In this document: positions 49,838 through 59,240 of the stretch, in pieces
How the letters are laid out: each line of letters starts with the position of its first letter
Numbering within the stretch: position 1 is the first letter of the stretch
NCBI GenBank assembly: GCA_016717205.1
Contig: JADKGC010000005.1
Coordinates: 186,001-250,000, forward strand
Source of the DNA: Candidatus Flexifilum breve
GTDB taxonomy: Bacteria; Chloroflexota; Anaerolineae; Aggregatilineales; Phototrophicaceae
Direction: 5' to 3'
DNA: 64,000 bases
Made by a program: the position numbers and the translations under genes
The notes under the pieces: model-generated
What the model saw: only the letters and a program-made list of their open reading frames with translations
Database searches by the model: none
What the model was told of the DNA's origin: nothing

Positions 49838-51342
49838 TATTCGACACCCTTATCTCCCCCGTTGACCAACGAGTTTAGCGTCTCCGCGTTCAGATCCGCT
49901 CGACGGTATTTTTGAGAGGCTTGGCCTTTATGTAAAAAGATGATGGAATCGCAGCACCACAGCAGCTCTTCGAGCTCACTGGTAACCACGATGATCGCCA
50001 CGCCGCGCTTGGATGTGGCGCGAATGATTTCATAGATTTGGCTCTTGGCTTCGACATCGACGCCACGCGTCGGTTCGTCGAGGAGGAGCACGCGTTCCGC
50101 TACGCCCAACCAGCGCCCAATGACCACTTTTTGCTGGTTGCCGCCGGACAAATTCATCACAGGGGTATCCAGTTCCGGCGTCTTGATCGACAGCTTCTGG
50201 ACAAAATCGCCCGCGACCGTGCGCACTGAACGCCACGAGATCAGGCCGCGCCGGGTAAGTTCGTTCCAACGACCCAGCGCGAGATTTTCATGGACGCCCA
50301 GCCGGGGGATAATACCTTCATCACGGCGATTTTCTGGTGTCAGCGCGACGCCACGCGCGATCATATAGCGCACGTTCGCCCGATGATCACCCGCGTTCCC
50401 CAACGTGATCCGACCATGTTCGACGGGTTCAAACCCGGCAATCGTGCGCAGGATCTCACTTCGGCCTGTGCCGAGCAGCCCCGCTAGGCCGAGGACTTCG
50501 CCCTGATGGAGATCAAACGAGACATGTTCGATGCGCTGCTTGATCGTCAGGTCGTCAACGTGCAGGACGACGGGCGCCGTGGCAAATTCGCGCGGTTCAA
50601 TCTCGCTGTGTTCGACGGCTCCACCGACCATCTGATTGACGATCATCTGCTCGGTGAGCTCGGAAAGTGGGGCAGTGCTGACCAGTTTCCCGTTGCGCAG
50701 CACGGTGACAGAATGCGCCACCTCGGCAATTTCGGAGAGGCGGTGCGATACATAGATGATCGCCACGCCCTGACTGGCAATGCGCTTAACCGTCGTGAGG
50801 AGCGCCGACACTTCGGTGAGGGGCAAGCTGGACGTCGGCTCATCGAGCAGGAGCACTGACGGTTGCTTGGATAACGCTTTCGCAATTTCAACCAGCTGCT
50901 GCTGCGCGGGACTCAGCCGGGAGAGCGGCAGGCTGGGATCAATTTCAACATCAAGGCGCGCCAGCGATTCGATGGCAGCGCGCCGCATGGCCTTGTAATC
51001 GATGCGCCCGAAGCGTTTGGGATAGCGCCCGAGGGAGATATTCTCGGCGACATCCAACCAGGGCACGAGATTCAGTTCCTGACTGACGATCTCGATGCCG
51101 AAAGCGCGCGCATCCGCCGGATTCTTAAATTCAACGGGTTTGCCGTGAATGGTGATGCTGCCTTTGTCCGGCCGTTCCAGCCCACAGGCCAACCGGATCA
51201 AGGTGGACTTGCCCGCGCCATTCTTGCCGAGCAGCGCGCGGACTTCACCGGCTTCTACCGCGAAATCAACATCTTCCAGTGCGGTGACGCCGGGATAAAA
51301 CTTATAAATGTGCTCGAGTCGGAGCGGTGTTTGCTCTGTCAT
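49837..51342 (-). CDS. RbsA-type sugar ABC ATPase, two domains
   Basis: 501 residues, the normal length. First domain: Walker A GKNGAGKSTLIRLACG, signature LSPAQQQLVEIAKALS, Walker B VLLLDEPTSSL, H loop IIYVSHRLSEIAEV. Second domain from about 255: GLAGLLGTGRSEILRTIAGF, signature LSGGNQQKVVIGRWLG, Walker B LLLDEPTRGVDVEAKSQIYE. It couples ATP to import of a monosaccharide by the permease and binding protein on either side. It is intact, in contrast with the split homologue at 26095-27601. Confidence 0.93.
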   Translation of the reverse strand: MTEQTPLRLEHIYKFYPGVTALEDVDFAVEAGEVRALLGKNGAGKSTLIRLACGLERPDKGSITIHGKPVEFKNPADARAFGIEIVSQELNLVPWLDVAENISLGRYPKRFGRIDYKAMRRAAIESLARLDVEIDPSLPLSRLSPAQQQLVEIAKALSKQPSVLLLDEPTSSLPLTEVSALLTTVKRIASQGVAIIYVSHRLSEIAEVAHSVTVLRNGKLVSTAPLSELTEQMIVNQMVGGAVEHSEIEPREFATAPVVLHVDDLTIKQRIEHVSFDLHQGEVLGLAGLLGTGRSEILRTIAGFEPVEHGRITLGNAGDHRANVRYMIARGVALTPENRRDEGIIPRLGVHENLALGRWNELTRRGLISWRSVRTVAGDFVQKLSIKTPELDTPVMNLSGGNQQKVVIGRWLGVAERVLLLDEPTRGVDVEAKSQIYEIIRATSKRGVAIIVVTSELEELLWCCDSIIFLHKGQASQKYRRADLNAETLNSLVNGGDKGVE

Positions 51343-51379
51343 CCGATTAAATCCACCCTTAGGAGCGACAGACAGCAGA

Positions 51380-51409
51380 AGTTGGTCGCCACCGGAGCGG
51401 CGACCAACT
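51380..51409 (-). terminator. 11-bp hairpin between binding protein and ATPase genes
   Basis: AGTTGGTCGCC and GGCGACCAACT flank eight bases. It lies in the 96-base gap after the binding-protein gene without a T tract. Hairpins here often stabilise the abundant binding-protein mRNA or reduce transcription of the ATPase and permease. Confidence 0.6.
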
Positions 51410-51438
51410 GAAGCAGTAGCGTTACAGCGAGGCCAGCT

Positions 51439-53322
51439 TTAGCTGCTCTGGCTATCCAGCCACGCCTGTACTTCTTCCGGCTTATCCGAATAGAAGTTGC
51501 GCGGGGTCATATTGTAGATGACGCCGGGGCTGAGTTCACCGAGAATGGCCGCCACCGCGAGATCGAAGGCTGTCTGACCGAAGTCTTCCGCGATCATGGC
51601 GTTGATGTACTTGACAATCGTGCCATCGAGCAGGAGCTGCGCCGTCGTCGGGGAAATGTCGTGACCAAACACGACCACCTGCCCGCTCAGCCCGGCCAGT
51701 TCAATCGCCGCCGCCGCGCCCGCGACCATGTTGCCCGCTTCGCCGTAGAACGCGTCGATTTCGGGGTGCGCCGTCAGCATATTCGTCGCCACTTCTTCCG
51801 CGCGGTCGACTTCCAATGCTTCCTGATTATCCACAATCGTCGCACCGGGGACGAGCGCGAGCAGCGCTTCGGTAAAGCCCGCGATGCGCTGCTGGCACGC
51901 ACCGTAGCGTTCGCATGAGACGACCGCGATCACCGGGTCGGTGACGCCTGCCGCAACGAAGTATTCGCCCGTCGCCTGACCAACGCCCGACCCCTGCTGG
52001 AAGTGATCGCCCGTGATCCACGTATAGACGTACTGTTCAGCGTCCGCCTGCGCAATACAGGTGTTGTAGCAAATGACCGGAATGCCCGCTTCACTCGCCT
52101 GCTGGATGAGCGCGACCGACGACGTCTCAGAGACCGCCGACATGATGATCGCGTCCACGCCCGCGCCGATCAACGTTTGCATCTGTTCCGCTTCGACCGC
52201 CGCGTCACCCTGACTGTTGTTGCCCAGCAGGTTGACCGTTGTATCCGCATTGGCTGCCGCGCCTTCGATGCCCGCGCGCACGCCCGTGTAGAATTCGCTG
52301 GCGTCCAGCCACAGCGCGCCGATGGTGATTTCTTCCGGCAGTGGAGTCGCTTCCGCGCCGCTCTGCCCGTCGATCCACGCCTGAACTTCTTCCGGCTTGT
52401 CCGAATAGAAGTTGCGCGGGGTCATGTTGTAGATGACGCCGGGGCTCGGTTCGCCCGCAATCGCCGCCATCGCCATATCGAAGGCGGTCTGGCCGAAGTC
52501 CTGCGCAATCATCGCGTTGATGTACTTGACGATCGAACCATCCAACAGCAAACCCGCGGTCGTCGGGGAAATATCGTGACCGAACACGACCACCTGCCCG
52601 CTCAACCCGGCCAGTTCAATCGCCGCTGCCGCACCTGCCACCATGTTACCCGCTTCGCCGTAGAAGGCGTCGATTTCGGGGTGTGCCGTCAGCATATTCG
52701 TCGCGACTTCTTCCGCGCGGTCGACTTCCAACGCTTCCTGATTATCGACAATCGTCGCACCGGGGACGAGCGCGAGCAGAGCTTCAGTGAAACCGGCAAT
52801 GCGCTGCTGGCACGCGCCGTAGCGTTCGCACGATACGACTGCGATCACCGGGTCGGTGACGCCCGCCGCCACGAAGTATTCGCCGGTCGCCTGACCGACG
52901 CCCGAACCTTGCTGGAAGTGATCGCCCGTGATCCACGTATAGACGAGGCGTTCGGCATCCGCCTGCGCGATACAGGTGTTGTAGCAAATGACCGGAATGC
53001 CCGCGGCGTTCGCTTCTTCAATCAACGCGACCGACGACGTCTCGGAGACCGCCGACATGATGATCGCATCCACGCCCGCGCCGATCAGCGTCTGCATTTG
53101 TTCGGCTTCGACGGCGGCATCACCCTGGCTGTTGTTACCCAGCAGGTTGACGGTCGTCTCGGAATTCGCGGCGGCGGTTTCGATGCCCGCGCGCACGCCC
53201 GTATAGAATTCACTGGCATCCAGCCACAACGCGCCGATAGTTACTTCGGTAGGCGCATCCTGCGCCAGCACGGGGCTGACGACGAGCAGCAGCAAAACGA
53301 TCAAGCACAATAGTTTCTTCAT
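51439..53322 (-). CDS. Sugar-binding protein with tandem duplicated domains
   Basis: 627 residues from the ATG at 53322. One signal peptide (LLCLIVLLLLVVSPVLAQ) is followed by two complete Peripla_BP_4 domains, each about 295 residues, starting TIGALWLDASEFYTGVRAGI. The copies repeat with a period of 915 bases (305 codons) and differ at about 20 residues, for example EEANAAG and QQASEAG. The linker is a short PLPEE stretch. All cleft residues look kept in both, including a Cys pair (CYNTC) and CERYGACQQR. Normal family proteins have one domain. A two-headed binding protein could raise local ligand capture. Confidence 0.9.
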   Translation of the reverse strand: MKKLLCLIVLLLLVVSPVLAQDAPTEVTIGALWLDASEFYTGVRAGIETAAANSETTVNLLGNNSQGDAAVEAEQMQTLIGAGVDAIIMSAVSETSSVALIEEANAAGIPVICYNTCIAQADAERLVYTWITGDHFQQGSGVGQATGEYFVAAGVTDPVIAVVSCERYGACQQRIAGFTEALLALVPGATIVDNQEALEVDRAEEVATNMLTAHPEIDAFYGEAGNMVAGAAAAIELAGLSGQVVVFGHDISPTTAGLLLDGSIVKYINAMIAQDFGQTAFDMAMAAIAGEPSPGVIYNMTPRNFYSDKPEEVQAWIDGQSGAEATPLPEEITIGALWLDASEFYTGVRAGIEGAAANADTTVNLLGNNSQGDAAVEAEQMQTLIGAGVDAIIMSAVSETSSVALIQQASEAGIPVICYNTCIAQADAEQYVYTWITGDHFQQGSGVGQATGEYFVAAGVTDPVIAVVSCERYGACQQRIAGFTEALLALVPGATIVDNQEALEVDRAEEVATNMLTAHPEIDAFYGEAGNMVAGAAAAIELAGLSGQVVVFGHDISPTTAQLLLDGTIVKYINAMIAEDFGQTAFDLAVAAILGELSPGVIYNMTPRNFYSDKPEEVQAWLDSQSS

Positions 53323-53400
53323 GTTTATCACTCTTCAAATAGTAGTCGAATACGCTGCGAAAAGCCGAAATGCCTCTCAAGGTTGCCCAACCCCGATGTT

Positions 53401-54819
53401 CTAGCGTTCGTCTTCCCTCCTGCTGAGTTCCAGACCCAATTTGCCCGGACTGAGTATGTTTTGCGGGTCAAGCACCTGTTTGACCCGTTCAAGCACTGGC
53501 ATGCTCGAGCCAAGGGCTGAGCGCACGAAATCTTTACGCGCTACGCCCACGCCATGATGATGCGAGAGCGCCGCGCCCGTTTCGAGGCAAATCGTCATCG
53601 CCGTCTGCCACACCTTGAGCAGCGCCGCCTCGGCCTCGGCATCATCCGCACATTGACCGAGCAGGATCAGATACAGTGAGGTTCCCTGCGGATAAGCATG
53701 CGAGAAATGCGCCAGCACTTCATCGGCATACGGGGCGAGTTCCTGCGCCAAGCGCTGATACGTCTCCTCAATCCCATCCCAGAAGTGCGCAATTTCAATC
53801 GTCTCCGCCAGTCCACCGGGCGTTTTGAGGATGTTCTCGACCGTCGAAAAATCGAAGCGGCGCTCCATCCACTTTTCAACCGCGACTGGTCCCAGTTCCT
53901 GCGCGCCATAGCCATCCCAGATCGCTTTGGCGACGCGGTACTCGGCTTCGGCGATCCCCTGTTCGCCCTCAAAGCCGATGAACATGGCGCACTGGTTGAA
54001 GCCGGGGTCTTTCATGGCATGGCGGGATTCGATCACGTTGTAGAAGCGCAGTAGGAACGGCTTAAGGCCGCGCTGCATCACTTCACGCATCACGGCGACG
54101 CCGTCATCCAGGTTCGCAAAAGCGAGGGTCTGAAAAATGCGGTGGGCAGATTGACGGAACATTTGCAGCGTGATCTGCGTGATCACCCCCATCGTGCCTT
54201 CCGCGCCGACGAACACATGACGTAGATCCGGCCCGACGGCCATGCGCGGCCCTGTCTGGAAATGGGCAGTTGAACCATCGGCCAGCACGACGTCAAAACC
54301 GACAAGCAGATTTTCGATCCCACCCCATTTAGAGGAGAACTGCCCGGTGGCGCGTGTGCTGAGCCAACCGCCAACCGTCGACCGATCCAGCGACTGCGGT
54401 GAGTGATTGAGCGTATAGCCGTGGCGATTGAGTTCCGCTTCCAGCACGTGTCCCATTTTGCCCGTCTGCACGGTGACGGTAAGGTTGCGTTCGTTGATTT
54501 CGAGCGTGCGATCGAGCAGCGACAGGTCGAGTGTGATGCCGCCAGTGAGCGGCAACGGCGCCCCCGTGACTGACGACCCTGCGCCCCACGGCGTAAGCGC
54601 CACTCCATGTTCATTGGCCCAACGCAGCAGCTTGGGGATCTGCTCCTCGCGGGCCGGGCGCACAACGACCTCTGGTTTCAGCGGTGCTTTTCCCTGATTT
54701 CGCCATTTTGCAGCCACGGGCCACCCATCATAAGCGAACTGCTTCAGTACGTCTTCACTATCAAAAACGCTGTCGGCATCCAGGAGAGTTTTTAGCGCAC
54801 CGGCCAATTGGGTCATCGA
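53401..54819 (-). CDS. FAD-linked oxidase (GlcD/alkyl-DHAP-synthase-like)
   Basis: 472 residues from the ATG at 54819, with GGGGTG upstream. The PCMH-type FAD domain at about 40-230 has VVRPAREEQIPKLLRWANEH, TPWGAGSSVTGAPLPLTGGI, SLDRSTVGGWLSTRATGQFS and RHVFVGAEGTMGVITQITLQ. The FAD-oxidase C domain at about 240-470 ends with ALSHHHGVGVARKDFV, whose HHH-G motif is like alkyl-dihydroxyacetone-phosphate synthases and D-lactate or glycolate dehydrogenases. No [Fe-S] domain is present. In a sugar locus it more likely oxidises a hydroxy acid; ether-lipid synthesis is the alternative. Confidence 0.85.
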   Translation of the reverse strand, partial: SMTQLAGALKTLLDADSVFDSEDVLKQFAYDGWPVAAKWRNQGKAPLKPEVVVRPAREEQIPKLLRWANEHGVALTPWGAGSSVTGAPLPLTGGITLDLSLLDRTLEINERNLTVTVQTGKMGHVLEAELNRHGYTLNHSPQSLDRSTVGGWLSTRATGQFSSKWGGIENLLVGFDVVLADGSTAHFQTGPRMAVGPDLRHVFVGAEGTMGVITQITLQMFRQSAHRIFQTLAFANLDDGVAVMREVMQRGLKPFLLRFYNVIESRHAMKDPGFNQCAMFIGFEGEQGIAEAEYRVAKAIWDGYGAQELGPVAVEKWMERRFDFSTVENILKTPGGLAETIEIAHFWDGIEETYQRLAQELAPYADEVLAHFSHAYPQGTSLYLILLGQCADDAEAEAALLKVWQTAMTICLETGAALSHHHGVGVARKDFVRSALGSSMPVLERVKQVLDPQNILSPGKLGLELSRREDER

Positions 54820-54879
54820 TTTCACCCCTTTCACTGTGCGGCACTATACCACAACCAAACAGCGCATGTCAACAAATAA

Positions 54880-54904
54880 TGCTCATTTAAGTCAGATATG
54901 AGCA
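54880..54904. promoter_or_regulatory. Inverted repeat in divergent promoter, DeoR-operator candidate
   Basis: TGCTCAT and ATGAGCA separated by 11 bases, in an AT-rich gap between the oxidase operon and the aldolase operon. The DeoR-type regulator encoded at 56892 is the natural candidate to bind it. Confidence 0.45.
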
Positions 54905-54991
54905 AAATTAGCTTCAATAAATTGATTAATGCGCAAGACTATGGTAGAAATAGGTGATAACGAGCAAGCAGTGATGAAAGGGTGACTCACG

Positions 54992-55837
54992 ATGGATTCG
55001 CGCACTGGCAAGAAAATTCGGATGGGGCGGCTGTTTGATCCGGTGAGCCAGCGCAGCCTGATTCTGGCTTACTCCCACGGCGTGCTGATGGGCGCGAGCG
55101 CCGGGATGCAGTCGCTGGCAGAAATGCGCACCCGCATTGAGGCCATGCGCCGCGCGAACGGGTTGATGATCACGCCGGGGATGGTCAAATATCTCGAAGA
55201 CCAGTTCGTTGGCAAAGATCGCCCCAGCCTCGTCATCCATATGGACTGGCAAAGTTACAGCCGCAGCACCCTGCCTTATGAAGAAGGTTCAGCCGTCGAG
55301 CTTGCCACCGTCGAGGATGTGCTGCACGCAGGTGCGGACGCCCTGATGACCTACCTGTATGTCGGTCATCGGGACCCGGAAAAAGAAAAACTAGAAATCG
55401 AACGTAACGCGCGCCTCGCCCGCGCTTGCGACCGCCTGGGCATGGTGCTGATCATCGAGCCGCGCAGCGCCCGCGAAAAATACGAGCCGAGCGACAAAAC
55501 CGATGTCGCCGTCATGAGTATGTACTGCCGCATGTCCGCCGAAATTGGCGCGGATCTCGTGAAATGTATCTATCCCGGCGACCCGGCCAAGATGAAACAG
55601 ATCATCGACGAATGCCCGACGCCCGTGATGGTCGCTGGCGGGGCGAAGCGCGAAAGCTTGAGTGATGCGCTGCACATGGCTGAAGGGTGTATGCAGGCTG
55701 GGGCAGCAGGTCTCATGTTTGGCCGCAACATCTATCAGTCGGATGATCCAACCGCGACACTCGCCGCCTTCCTGAGCATCGTCCATGACGGCCAATCCGC
55801 CGCGGAAGCGCTGCGCGTCGTCAATGAAGGGAAGTAG
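54992..55837 (+). CDS. Class I aldolase of the DhnA/LsrF type
   Basis: 281 residues, TIM barrel. The Schiff-base lysine is expected in GADLVKCIYPGDPAKMKQII, the phosphate site in VMVAGGAKRESLSDALHMAE and GAAGLMFGRNIYQSDDP. These are the marks of the DhnA family (archaeal-type fructose-bisphosphate aldolase, LsrF, ketose-phosphate aldolases). It is followed by a PfkB kinase three bases later. A kinase-aldolase pair of this kind would cut a ketose 1-phosphate or bisphosphate after import by the adjacent transporter. Confidence 0.87.
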   Translation: MDSRTGKKIRMGRLFDPVSQRSLILAYSHGVLMGASAGMQSLAEMRTRIEAMRRANGLMITPGMVKYLEDQFVGKDRPSLVIHMDWQSYSRSTLPYEEGSAVELATVEDVLHAGADALMTYLYVGHRDPEKEKLEIERNARLARACDRLGMVLIIEPRSAREKYEPSDKTDVAVMSMYCRMSAEIGADLVKCIYPGDPAKMKQIIDECPTPVMVAGGAKRESLSDALHMAEGCMQAGAAGLMFGRNIYQSDDPTATLAAFLSIVHDGQSAAEALRVVNEGK

Positions 55838-55840
55838 GGG

Positions 55841-56803
55841 ATGAAATCACTGGTATTGAGCGTATCGCCCAACACCTCGACCGACCGCGTGTCCGTCGTC
55901 GAGCGCTTTGTGCCGGGAGAGCCTGCGCGCACTATCCTCAGCTTTGATCAGGCCGGCGGGTCGGGCGCGCATTCGACGGGTGTCGTTGAGGAACTCGGCG
56001 GTGCGGCGTGTTCGCTGGTGCTGTTGGGCAGCTACAACGGCGAGCGCTGGATCGAAGCGGCCAAGCGCCAAAACATGACTTACGATTTCGTGCGGATGGA
56101 AGCGGCGAACCGCTCAACGTTCGTCTTGATCGACAAACAGCGCGGCAACGTCGCCGAAGTCATCGATCCGGGTCCGCGCGTCAGCGATCACATCGCCGGA
56201 GAACTGCTCGCCCTCATCGAAAAGTACCTCGACCGCACGGGTATTCTCATCCTCTCCGGCAGTTTGCCGCCCGGCATCCCCGACGACTTCTATGTGCAAG
56301 CGATTCAGCTCGCACGCCGGTATGACGTGAAAACCCTCGTTGATGCCAGCACTGCCCCGTTGAAGCACGCCCTCACCGCGCGCCCCTGGGCGATCAAGCC
56401 GAATCTCTATGAGTTTCACCAGATGATTGGCCGAGAGACGACCACCGTCAGCGCACACATCGAAGCGTTACGCCAGGTGGTCGGGGTTCACGCCGACATC
56501 GTACTGCTGTCATTGGGCAAAGATGGGCTGCTCGTGGGCACAAACTCGGAAATCTGGCATTTGACCGCGCCTGCCCAACGTTTTACGCTGCCGGACTCGA
56601 ACGCAGTCAACACCGTTGGCTGTGGTGATGCGCTCGTCGGTGGCTTCTGCTATCAATATGTGCGGAACGAAGACGTACTGGAAAGCGCTTGCTGGGGTAT
56701 CGCCTGCGCAACCGTCACACTCGGCAATTATGGTGTCCCATCCTGTCCACCCGATCAGGTGCGTCCACTGGTCGAAGATATCGCCGTGCTTGCTCGGTCA
56801 TAG
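55841..56803 (+). CDS. PfkB family sugar kinase (1-phosphofructokinase-like)
   Basis: 320 residues. It begins VLSVSPNTSTDRVSVVERFV, has the substrate-side segment AGGSGAHSTGVVEELGG, then ILSGSLPPGIPDDFYVQAIQ, and the C-terminal signature NTVGCGDALVGGFCYQYV with the catalytic Asp and the anion hole (Cys in place of the common Ala). GSLPPG is typical of the 1-phosphofructokinase and tagatose-6-phosphate kinase branch. The phosphorylated product is probably the substrate of the aldolase encoded just upstream. Confidence 0.88.
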   Translation: MKSLVLSVSPNTSTDRVSVVERFVPGEPARTILSFDQAGGSGAHSTGVVEELGGAACSLVLLGSYNGERWIEAAKRQNMTYDFVRMEAANRSTFVLIDKQRGNVAEVIDPGPRVSDHIAGELLALIEKYLDRTGILILSGSLPPGIPDDFYVQAIQLARRYDVKTLVDASTAPLKHALTARPWAIKPNLYEFHQMIGRETTTVSAHIEALRQVVGVHADIVLLSLGKDGLLVGTNSEIWHLTAPAQRFTLPDSNAVNTVGCGDALVGGFCYQYVRNEDVLESACWGIACATVTLGNYGVPSCPPDQVRPLVEDIAVLARS

Positions 56804-56891
56804 GCGCTGGTATCCACGCATAGTTACGCTAGAATTAGACCTACGGGAAATGACCATTTATAACTAGCCAATCAACTCGATTGAAAAACTG

Positions 56892-57683
56892 ATGTCTAAA
56901 TCCGAACTTTCCACTCAAGAGCGGTATAAACGCATCCTGATCCAATTGAATCAGACGGGTCAGATGCTGGTTGAAGACCTGGCCGTTCATCTTGATGTGT
57001 CGCCGTCTACCGTTCGCCGCGATCTCACGCAGATGGAACAGCAGGGATTGCTGCGCCGCTTTCATGGAGGTGCCGAACTTGTCCAACCCCTGTTGTACGA
57101 ACCGTTTCGCCACAGCATCAACTTTAGCAATCAGGAAGGCGTGAACGCGGACGAGAAACGCCGCATCGCACAGGCGGCTGCCGAGATGATTCAGTCGGGC
57201 GAAACCATCGCCTTCAGCGCCGGCACCACGACCACACAGATTGCGCGTTTTTTGGGTCACGTCAAAGACATCACTCTTGTGACGAATACGGTCAATGTGG
57301 CAATGGAATTGAGCCAGCGGCAGGATATCAAAGTCTTTGTGACAGGCGGCTACATCAGTGGGGGCTGGTTTTCGCTGGTTGGGGAAACCGCGATTCATGC
57401 GATCCAAACTCTTTATGTCGACAAAGCGTTCGTCGGGCTCAACGGGATCGATGCAGTGAACGGGCTGACCTCGCATTATGTTGACGAAGCGGCTATCGTC
57501 CGCACGATGATCCGGCAGGCGCGTCAAAAAATCGTCGTTGCCGATCACACGAAAATTGGTGTTACGGCGCGCTCGCGCATTTGTGAAATCGACAAAATCG
57601 ACATTTTGATCACGGGTATTGAGACTTCCGAAGAACAAGCCGCGGCATTTGCAGGCGTGGGTGTTCAAGTGCTGAGAGTTTAG
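56892..57683 (+). CDS. DeoR family transcription regulator
   Basis: 263 residues. N-terminal helix-turn-helix at about 10-60 (ERYKRILIQLNQTGQMLVED, LAVHLDVSPSTVRRDLTQME, LLRRFHGGAEL), with the DeoR signature around RRDL. The sugar-phosphate-binding domain at about 75-240 has IAFSAGTTTTQIARFLG and VADHTKIGVTARSRICEIDK. DeoR repressors respond to phosphorylated sugars. It closes the aldolase-kinase operon and probably controls it together with the transporter operon through the divergent gap. Confidence 0.92.
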   Translation: MSKSELSTQERYKRILIQLNQTGQMLVEDLAVHLDVSPSTVRRDLTQMEQQGLLRRFHGGAELVQPLLYEPFRHSINFSNQEGVNADEKRRIAQAAAEMIQSGETIAFSAGTTTTQIARFLGHVKDITLVTNTVNVAMELSQRQDIKVFVTGGYISGGWFSLVGETAIHAIQTLYVDKAFVGLNGIDAVNGLTSHYVDEAAIVRTMIRQARQKIVVADHTKIGVTARSRICEIDKIDILITGIETSEEQAAAFAGVGVQVLRV

Positions 57684-58064
57684 GGTGTCTTTGGTAGTCA
57701 GGAAGTTCTGTAAAAACACGAAAGCCTGTTCCGGCGGAGTTGCCCATAACTCAAGAGGATTGGGCGTCGTATAGTAGATCTGATCCTCAAATTAAGACCG
57801 CCCCGATTGCACAAACCGGCGTGCTCCGTATCTCGGAATAGTAGTCATCACGACGTGATCAGCTTGCCCGACAAGAGAGTATGTGACAAATACTCCAACA
57901 TCGATAGCGAAGCCACCCAAAGCTAGAGTCAATGCTTAGCGAACTTAGCCATGTGCAGTGGTACGAGTTTGGGCTGTCGGCTGGCAGTATTGGAATACAC
58001 GAACTGGCGCAATTTCAAAGGTGTTCTGCTCAAAGCACAAATCGCGTGTGAAAACAGCGCGTAA
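57684..58064. other. Gap without a recognised gene
   Basis: About 380 bases with several stops in all frames. Only a 13-bp palindrome, ATCACGACGTGAT, near 57848 stands out. No RNA gene or element is recognised. Confidence 0.5.
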
Positions 58065-58388
58065 CCCCAAAAAAGTCCATACTACCGTGACCTAACGGGG
58101 GCTCCGGGTCTTGATACGGTTCTCAGTCCGGTTTTTCAGACGGTTAAACCACTTATACACTTCACCCTGTATCTCGATGTCAAAACAACAAAGTCGTCGA
58201 ATGCCCAACGTGATGAGGCAATATGCCATCATTATGCTGAAGGGGAATCAATTAGCGATTTAGCATGCGCCTACGCTATTTCTCCTCAGCGAATATTCCA
58301 GATTGTCCAAAACACCCAACGACAAGGAAAATGCGGTTCGTTTGTTGAAGTTTCTGACAAATCTACTCCCAACAATCTGAAAAACTGA
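58065..58388 (+). pseudogene. Helix-turn-helix remnant without start codon
   Basis: 107 open codons after a TAA, with no ATG or GTG. The middle reads QRDEAICHHYAEGESISDLA and CAYAISPQRIFQIVQNTQ. This is close to the sigma-70 region-4-like or resolvase-type HTH pattern (A-G-S---LA--YGVS-QRI-QIV). The rest is unrecognised. It looks like the end of a small regulator or a recombinase-type protein that has lost its start. Confidence 0.45.
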
Positions 58389-58548
58389 CTGAACTTTGTT
58401 GAAGGGTTTGCCGAACGATCATGACTGCTCTTTCCTCGGCAAACCCACTACATTGAGACTGGATATGCGGTAACGCCGTCAGTTCGATTGGTACTCGACC
58501 ATAGCTAAAGCTACTTTTAGCTGCGCTGGTCGATATATTTCGCAGCAT

Positions 58549-59088
58549 TTATTTCTCTGTTCCGCGCTGAATACGGGTGATGGCGGCGTTACGGTCTTCT
58601 AGTGTCGGCAAGCGCTTCGACAGTTGCCAGTCGTTCGTGCGCAAACCATCCCAATCTTCGTCAAGGACGACACTGTCATCATAGATAGGCGGCAGCGCTG
58701 GATCGTCGACCAGAAAAACATACCCGGGCGCGATGATATAAAAAACATCACATGGCTCATCACTCGGGTTGTGGAGTTGCAGGAAAGTGCCCGGTTCCGT
58801 AAGAGCTGCCTGCTGAGGAGCGAGACAGACATCGTACACATCTTCATCACCGGAACCCTTCATACGGATGATGAGAGTTCCGCGACTTACAAAAGTAATC
58901 TGCGTCACAAAAGGCAGAATTTGGATTTTCGATTGATAGCGTGGTGCAATCAACCCACCTGCCATACTGACCACGTTCGGCAGACTAGACGACAAACCGC
59001 TGGTGCTATCGAAGGGATTAAGGAACGGGTATACGATGGTGCCATCCGGCACGAGAATTGCCGAACCCAAGCCGAAAACGCGGTTCAT
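58549..59088 (-). CDS. Cupin-like protein
   Basis: 179 residues, soluble. The core has strand-rich text with ITFVSRGTLIIRMKGSGDED, VYDVCLAPQQAALTEPGTFL and QLHNPSDEPCDVFYIIAPGY, the layout of a single cupin barrel (glycine turn, then PG-F-Q-HNPS). Metal-binding histidines are few, so it may bind a ligand without metal. GGGGAGGTG lies just before the ATG. It shares direction with the TPR and DUF4157 genes upstream and could be an accessory of that locus. The link is by position only. Confidence 0.6.
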   Translation of the reverse strand: MNRVFGLGSAILVPDGTIVYPFLNPFDSTSGLSSSLPNVVSMAGGLIAPRYQSKIQILPFVTQITFVSRGTLIIRMKGSGDEDVYDVCLAPQQAALTEPGTFLQLHNPSDEPCDVFYIIAPGYVFLVDDPALPPIYDDSVVLDEDWDGLRTNDWQLSKRLPTLEDRNAAITRIQRGTEK

Positions 59089-59240
59089 GTTGTCACCTCC
59101 CCAGAGTTACTAGCACCTACTTGAGATCCAGAAGCACCTATCCGGAGTAATCCCCATCGCACTGCTGCCATCTCCGATATGTGCGCCGAGGTTGGCCTGC
59201 TAATCACCTCTGTCAGGTGAACCTGGTCTTTTACAACCGC

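Noticed and set aside
52003..53313. Long plus-strand open frame opposite the binding-protein gene
   Set aside because: Arg/Asp-rich translation is the shadow of the GC-rich duplicated gene on the minus strand; no domain is seen.
51439..53322. Tandem binding-protein copies as an assembly artefact
   Set aside because: The copies differ at about 20 residues and many third positions, so a simple duplicated contig piece is unlikely.
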